In this document: piece after piece, positions 59,649-64,000 of the stretch
Layout: each line of letters opens with the position of its first letter
How positions within the stretch are numbered: the stretch's first letter is position 1
Origin: Brassicibacter mesophilus
GTDB taxonomy: Bacteria > Bacillota > Clostridia > Tissierellales > Proteiniboraceae
NCBI RefSeq assembly: GCF_050433385.1
Contig: NZ_JBNPXI010000009.1
Span: 74,771 to 138,770 of the forward strand
Reading direction: 5' to 3'
Length of the DNA: 64,000 nt
Notes under the pieces: generated by a model
The model's database searches: none
Told to the model about the DNA's origin: nothing
The model's input: only the letters and a program-made list of their open reading frames with translations
Made by a program: the position numbers and the translations under genes

Positions 59649-60665
59649 TTAATATTTATCCCATGGGTTTGGTATAAATAATCGGCTATAAAGATTAATA
59701 ACATATCTATCAGTCATTCCAGCAATATAATCACATACAATATCTTCATTACTAAAGTTTAGCTTAGCATATATTTCTTTATGCTCAGTAGGAAGTTCAT
59801 CAAAATTATCTAAATAATGATAGTATAATTGCTTAATAATATTTCTTGCCTTTTTTTCTTCACTTTTTGCTTTTATGTTAAAGTAAACATTTTTAAACAT
59901 AAAGTCCCTTAATTTATCTGTATAATATTTTACTTCGTCACTCATCATTATCTTATTTTTATTATAGCTATTATTGATTATATCTATAATCATAGTATTA
60001 ATTCTTTCTCTATGCTTCCTACCTAGAATCTCTATACAATCCTCTGGCAAATGATCTTCTGAAATAATTTTTGCTCTTATTGAATCATCTATATCGTGAT
60101 TAATATAAGCTATCCTATCTGCAAATTTTATTATTTCTCCCTCCAAAGTTAGTGGTTCTTTATCTCCTGTATGATTTAATATCCCATCTCTCACTTCATA
60201 CGTTAAATTAAGTCCAAGCTTATTATTTGTATTTTCTAATAAATCTACTACTTTGAGACTCTGTTCATTGTGTTTAAAGCCGCCTTGATGTATATCATTA
60301 AGGACATACTCTCCAGTGTGCCCATAAGGAGTATGTCCTAAATCATGTCCTAAGGCTATTGCCTCAGTTAAATCCTCATTTAGTCTTAAAGCTCTAGCAA
60401 TTGTTCTAGAAATTTGTGCTACTTCTAGTGTATGTGTTAATCTCGTTCTATAATGATCTCCTTCAGGAGAAATGAATACTTGAGTTTTATGCTTGAGTCT
60501 CCTAAATGATTTTGAATGTATTATTCTATCCCTATCTCTTTGGAAATCGGTTCTAATATCACATTTTTCTTCGTCAAATCTCCTACCCCTTGTTACTGAG
60601 CTTAGTGTAGCATACTGAGATAAAATAATTTTTTCCATTTCTTCAGTTTTTGATCTAATATTCAT
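59649..60665 (-). CDS. dgt: dGTP triphosphohydrolase-like HD-domain protein
   Basis: 338 residues. HD phosphohydrolase motifs: RTRLTHTLEVAQISR (H), ALGHDLGHTPYGHTGE (HD) and ADRIAYINHDIDD (D). The RDRDRIIHSKSFRRLKHKTQV opening is typical of the dGTPase family. Hydrolyses dNTPs to nucleoside and triphosphate. Commonly next to dnaG in Clostridia. Confidence 0.92.
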   Translation of the reverse strand: MNIRSKTEEMEKIILSQYATLSSVTRGRRFDEEKCDIRTDFQRDRDRIIHSKSFRRLKHKTQVFISPEGDHYRTRLTHTLEVAQISRTIARALRLNEDLTEAIALGHDLGHTPYGHTGEYVLNDIHQGGFKHNEQSLKVVDLLENTNNKLGLNLTYEVRDGILNHTGDKEPLTLEGEIIKFADRIAYINHDIDDSIRAKIISEDHLPEDCIEILGRKHRERINTMIIDIINNSYNKNKIMMSDEVKYYTDKLRDFMFKNVYFNIKAKSEEKKARNIIKQLYYHYLDNFDELPTEHKEIYAKLNFSNEDIVCDYIAGMTDRYVINLYSRLFIPNPWDKY

Positions 60666-60846
60666 AAAAACACACCTTCTTTATGATATATAGATTTTAG
60701 CCTAAAATACATTATTATACATTAATTTAATATATATATACCACAAATATATTTATAATCCTCTATTATATTACAGATAATATATTAAGTTTTATTAAAT
60801 TGTATTTAAAATATACATGACATTATTGAAATCCTCTATATATAAA

Positions 60847-60886
60847 ATAACAAGAGTATTGTAAATACAATACTCTTGTTATTTTA
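60847..60886 (-). terminator. Intrinsic terminator
   Basis: AATAACAAGAGTATTGTA/TACAATACTCTTGTTATT near-perfect stem with U run on the minus strand; end of the PPDK regulator gene. Confidence 0.9.
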
Positions 60887-61705
60887 TATATTATTGTTAT
60901 TATTAGTTTTTGTCATTTCTAAGATAATCCCTGCGGTTTCTTCTACAGCCTTGCTGGAAACATCAATAACTGGACATCCTAATCTCTTCATTATAGTTTC
61001 AGAGTATTCAAGTTCTTTTATAATTCTATCCATACTTGCATAGTTAGCATTATTACTTAATCCTAATGCCTTAAGCCTTTCTTGCCTTATTTCATTAAGC
61101 TTAATCGGATTTGCAGTCAGTCCAATAATCTTACTAAGTTCAACTTCAAATAACTCATCTGGAGGTGGAACTTCTGGTACAAGAGGAACATTAGCTACTT
61201 TTAGGTTTTTGTGTGCTAGATACATACTCAGAGGAGTTTTAGATGTTCTAGATATTCCAACTAAAACAATATCTGCTTTTTTTATTCCTCTTGTGTCTTT
61301 TCCATCATCATATTTTACAGCAAATTCTACCGCTTCTACTTTTCTAAAGTACTTTTCATCTAATTTTCTAATTATTCCAGCTTCTCTCTTTGGTTCATGT
61401 CCTACAAGATCTTTGAGTGCATCTAGTATAGGAGTCATCAAATCTATAGCCTGAATATTATATTCCTTAGATTTTTCTATAATAAAATTTCTAAGCCTAT
61501 CAATTACTATAGTAAATACTATAATACATTTTTCTCCCTTAGCTTCTTCTAAAATTTCTATAATCTGCTCTTCTTCTGTTATATATGGAAATCTCCTAGT
61601 TTCATATTTCCCTGAATTAAATTGACTTATTGCTGCTTTGGCTACCTGTTCACCAGTTTCGCCTATAGAATCTGATAATACATATACTACAGTATTTTTA
61701 TCCAT
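60884..61705 (-). CDS. ppsR: Pyruvate,phosphate dikinase / PEP synthase regulatory protein (kinase-pyrophosphorylase)
   Basis: 273 residues from ATG 61705 (TAGGAGGTAGC upstream). VYVLSDSIGETGEQVAKAA start and P-loop-like VGISRTSKTPLSMYLAH typical of the DUF299/YqfL family. It reversibly phosphorylates a threonine on the dikinase using ADP. It follows the CBS regulator gene with 11 bp between. Confidence 0.93.
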   Translation of the reverse strand: MDKNTVVYVLSDSIGETGEQVAKAAISQFNSGKYETRRFPYITEEEQIIEILEEAKGEKCIIVFTIVIDRLRNFIIEKSKEYNIQAIDLMTPILDALKDLVGHEPKREAGIIRKLDEKYFRKVEAVEFAVKYDDGKDTRGIKKADIVLVGISRTSKTPLSMYLAHKNLKVANVPLVPEVPPPDELFEVELSKIIGLTANPIKLNEIRQERLKALGLSNNANYASMDRIIKELEYSETIMKRLGCPVIDVSSKAVEETAGIILEMTKTNNNNNI

Positions 61706-61716
61706 AAAGCTACCTC

Positions 61717-62358
61717 CTAAACATTTTTGCATAAATCAACAAACACTCTTACGATATTAGTCTTCGAAATCCTGCCTATTACCTTTAACCCTTGCTTATT
61801 TCCAACTTTTATTTCTTCAACAACAGGTATACTATCTACCTGATGCTCAATTATCTTAATAGCTGCATCTATAATACTTTCTTCTGGAGTAATAGTAGCT
61901 ATATTAGGCATCCTTGTCATTATAACTCCTACAGGAATTTTATTTATATCTATACCCCCTATAGCACTCTTTAAAAAATCTTTCCTAGAAACAACACCAG
62001 TTAGCATTCCATCAGATATAACGTATATAGAACCAACATCCTCAAGGAATAAAGTAACTATGGCATCGTATACTGTCGTTTGTTCATCAACGATTATAGG
62101 CACAGACTTTATGTCTGACACTTTTATATCTTTAATCTGGTCTGAAAAGAAGTCAAACGCCTCTTTTCCACTATAAAAATACCCAACCTTTGGTCTAGCA
62201 TCTAAAATACCGGACATAGTCAATATTGCTAAATCAGGTCTTAGTGTTGCCCTAGTAAGTTTCAATTTTTTTGCAATTTCTTCACTTGTTATTGGCTGGT
62301 TATCTTTGACTATATCAATAATTTTTTCTTGTCTAGCACTTAATTGTATAGTACTCAC
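61717..62358 (-). CDS. ccpN: HTH and tandem CBS-domain regulator, CcpN-like
   Basis: 213 residues from a GTG at 62358 (AAAGGGGTGAG upstream). N-terminal winged HTH (SARQEKIIDIVKDNQPITSEE then LTRATLRPDLAILTM) and two CBS domains (about 80-140 and 145-205). Matches the B. subtilis CcpN/YqzB type, a repressor of gluconeogenesis genes that senses nucleotides. Linked to ppsR as in Bacillus. Confidence 0.88.
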   Translation of the reverse strand: MSTIQLSARQEKIIDIVKDNQPITSEEIAKKLKLTRATLRPDLAILTMSGILDARPKVGYFYSGKEAFDFFSDQIKDIKVSDIKSVPIIVDEQTTVYDAIVTLFLEDVGSIYVISDGMLTGVVSRKDFLKSAIGGIDINKIPVGVIMTRMPNIATITPEESIIDAAIKIIEHQVDSIPVVEEIKVGNKQGLKVIGRISKTNIVRVFVDLCKNV

Positions 62359-62439
62359 CCCTTTGATTTATTGGGTAAAATATCCTAAAGCTATTGTATC
62401 AAATGTATAAAAATAAATCCATAATAAAGTGTGACAAAG

Positions 62440-62476
62440 AAAAGAGAGTCAAATATTATAAATAATTTATGACTCC
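62440..62476 (-). terminator. Intrinsic terminator
   Basis: GAGTCATAAATTATT/AATATTTGACTC stem then UCUUUUC on the minus strand; end of glyS. Confidence 0.75.
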
Positions 62477-62485
62477 CCTATAAGT

Positions 62486-63877
62486 CTAGAATTCAATTTT
62501 ATCCAATATTATTCTTTCAAGATCTTCAATTTTAACTCTTTCTTGCTCCATAGTATCTCTATCTCTAATAGTTACACAATTATCTTCTAAAGAATCATAG
62601 TCAAATGTAATACAGTATGGTGTACCTATTTCATCATGTCTTCTATATCTTTTTCCTATGCTACCAGACTCATCATAGTCAATCATAAACTTCTTTGCTA
62701 ATTTATGATATAATTCCATTGCTGGTTCGCTCAACTTCTTAGTTAGTGGAAATATTGCTGCTTTAAAAGGAGATAAAGCTGGATGGAGTTTTAATACAAT
62801 TCTATCTGTGCCATCTTCTAGCTTTTCTTCAGTAAAAGCATCTACTAAGAACGCCAATGTAACTCTATCAGCTCCAAGTGCAGGTTCTATACAATATGGA
62901 ACATATTTTTCATTTGTTATAGGATCCATATAGCTTAAATCTTGTCCTGAAGTATTAATATGTTGTTTAAGGTCAAAATCTGTTCTATCTGCAATACCCC
63001 ACAACTCTCCCCATCCAAATGGGAATAAGTACTCAATGTCAGTTGTAGCTTTACTATAGTGAGACAATTCTTCCTGATCATGATCTCTTAGTCTAATGTT
63101 ATCAGAATTAATATTTAAACCGAGCAACCAATTTTTACAGAAATCTTTCCAGTAATGGAACCATTCTAAATCTTCCCCCGGCTTACAGAAAAATTCTAGC
63201 TCCATTTGTTCGAACTCTCTGGTTCTAAAAATAAAATTACCAGGAGTGATTTCATTTCTAAATGATTTTCCTATTTGTCCTATTCCAAAAGGTATTTTCT
63301 TTCTTGAACTTCTGGCAATATTTTTAAAGTTAACGAAAATGCCTTGAGCTGTTTCAGGCCTTAAAAATATCTCTGACCTTGAATCTTCCGTAACACCCTG
63401 ATACGTCTTAAACATTAGATTAAACTGTCTTATTTGAGTATAGTCAAATTCTCCGCACTCAGGACATTTAATTTGATTTTCTTTAATATATTCTTCCATC
63501 TGTTCATTAGACCAACCATCAACAATTAGTTCATCTTTATTATTGTCTTTTATGTAATCTTCTATTAGCTTGTCAGCTCTAAATCTTGTCTTGCACTTCT
63601 TACAATCCATTAACGGATCATTAAATCCTCCAACATGTCCCGATGCTACCCATACTTGTGGATTCATCAAAATTGCTGAATCGATACCAACGTTGTAGGT
63701 AGACTCTTGCACAAATTTTCTCCACCAAGCCTTTTTAACATTATTTTTAAGTTCAACTCCTAAAGGACCATAATCCCAAGTATTAGCTAGTCCTCCATAT
63801 ATATCTGAGCCTGGAAATACAAAGCCTCTAGATTTAGCAAGGGATACTATCTTTTCCATAACCTTCTTTGTTTCCAT
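62486..63877 (-). CDS. glyS: Glycyl-tRNA synthetase (dimeric class II type)
   Basis: 463 residues from ATG 63877 (AGGAGGAGATA upstream), the usual length; the longer frame to 63928 is not needed. SRGFVFPGSDIYGG start, motif 2 FRTREFEQMELEFF and motif 3 GADRVTLAFL, and the GLANTWDYGPLG glycine-pocket segment. A CxxC...CPEC zinc-like insert is seen (CKKCKTRF, CPECGEFD). Charges tRNA-Gly. Confidence 0.96.
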   Translation of the reverse strand: METKKVMEKIVSLAKSRGFVFPGSDIYGGLANTWDYGPLGVELKNNVKKAWWRKFVQESTYNVGIDSAILMNPQVWVASGHVGGFNDPLMDCKKCKTRFRADKLIEDYIKDNNKDELIVDGWSNEQMEEYIKENQIKCPECGEFDYTQIRQFNLMFKTYQGVTEDSRSEIFLRPETAQGIFVNFKNIARSSRKKIPFGIGQIGKSFRNEITPGNFIFRTREFEQMELEFFCKPGEDLEWFHYWKDFCKNWLLGLNINSDNIRLRDHDQEELSHYSKATTDIEYLFPFGWGELWGIADRTDFDLKQHINTSGQDLSYMDPITNEKYVPYCIEPALGADRVTLAFLVDAFTEEKLEDGTDRIVLKLHPALSPFKAAIFPLTKKLSEPAMELYHKLAKKFMIDYDESGSIGKRYRRHDEIGTPYCITFDYDSLEDNCVTIRDRDTMEQERVKIEDLERIILDKIEF

Positions 63878-63904
63878 AAATATCTCCTCCTTTATATATT
63901 TTCT

Positions 63905-63950
63905 ATAGACGTTTGCGAAACGCCACAACCCGTATAATTACGGGGTTTTT
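63905..63950. promoter_or_regulatory. Two hairpins in the region upstream of glyS
   Basis: CGTTTGCGAAACG (63909-63922) and CCCGTATAATTACGGG (63931-63946), the latter followed by U6 on the plus strand. They may be the terminator of a plus-strand gene outside the window or part of the glyS leader. No T-box sequence is seen. Confidence 0.45.
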
Positions 63951-64000
63951 TCTTGCATAAAAATATATAACTCCTCACCTGATTATGGTAAAATTGAATT

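Overview
The window joins two different kinds of DNA. From about 52.6 kb to the right edge is a low-GC Firmicute (Clostridia-like) chromosome segment, read almost entirely on the minus strand: glyS, a CcpN-type HTH/CBS regulator, the PEP-synthase/PPDK regulatory protein, dGTPase, dnaG, rpoD (sigA), a HAD phosphatase, trmK, a Nif3-like protein, a C4 zinc-ribbon protein and rnpB (RNase P RNA). The glyS-to-rpoD order is typical of Clostridia. I do not claim a species.

From position 1 to about 52.4 kb is a mobile element whose left end lies outside the window. Its right end carries a tyrosine integrase (51331-52254) and stops just downstream of rnpB. The cargo fits an integrative conjugative element or a large plasmid/phage hybrid: a VirB6/TrbL-like membrane protein, three small VirB2/TrbC-like membrane proteins, a 1474-residue cell-wall hydrolase with an M23 domain, an ArdC antirestriction protein, RadC, an orphan D12-type adenine methylase, an RNase H-fold protein, an AbrB/RelE toxin-antitoxin pair, a run of phage-type small genes (MGYTHY pair, DUF2958) and many small unknown genes. 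No relaxase, VirB4 or VirD4 is visible here; they may lie to the left.

The unusual part is the regulatory DNA and RNA. (1) A dyad of half-sites AAWGTT and AACAWT, always 8 bp apart, lies just upstream of at least 23 minus-strand transcription units. Six variant copies occur elsewhere, three of them in tandem behind the integrase. (2) A different 18-bp palindrome, ATTC-N2-TT-N2-AA-N2-GAAT, occurs nine times and sits about 20 bp before a -10-like box in front of another gene set that includes the integrase and the methylase. (3) Six to seven genes carry long leaders in which an early GGAG-containing segment pairs with a later CUCC segment that can instead pair with the gene's own Shine-Dalgarno sequence. 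Three of these leaders are near-identical copies, so this looks like a family of translational switches. (4) A 620-nt non-coding locus (19628-20249) is closed by an exact 18-bp inverted repeat and filled with nested helices, and looks like a large ornate RNA. It lies next to an iteron-rich, AT-rich segment (18802-19460) that is a candidate origin.

Layout: 1-2.7 kb secreted proteins and ArdC; 2.7-16.6 kb transfer-apparatus membrane proteins and unknown genes; 16.6-20.3 kb gene remnants, iterons and the large RNA; 20.3-25.6 kb membrane proteins; 25.8-31.1 kb toxin-antitoxin, phage-type cluster and RadC; 31.2-40.2 kb wall hydrolase and surface/secreted proteins; 40.3-51.2 kb methylase, DNA-associated and leader-controlled genes; 51.3-52.4 kb integrase and right end; 52.6-63.9 kb host housekeeping genes.
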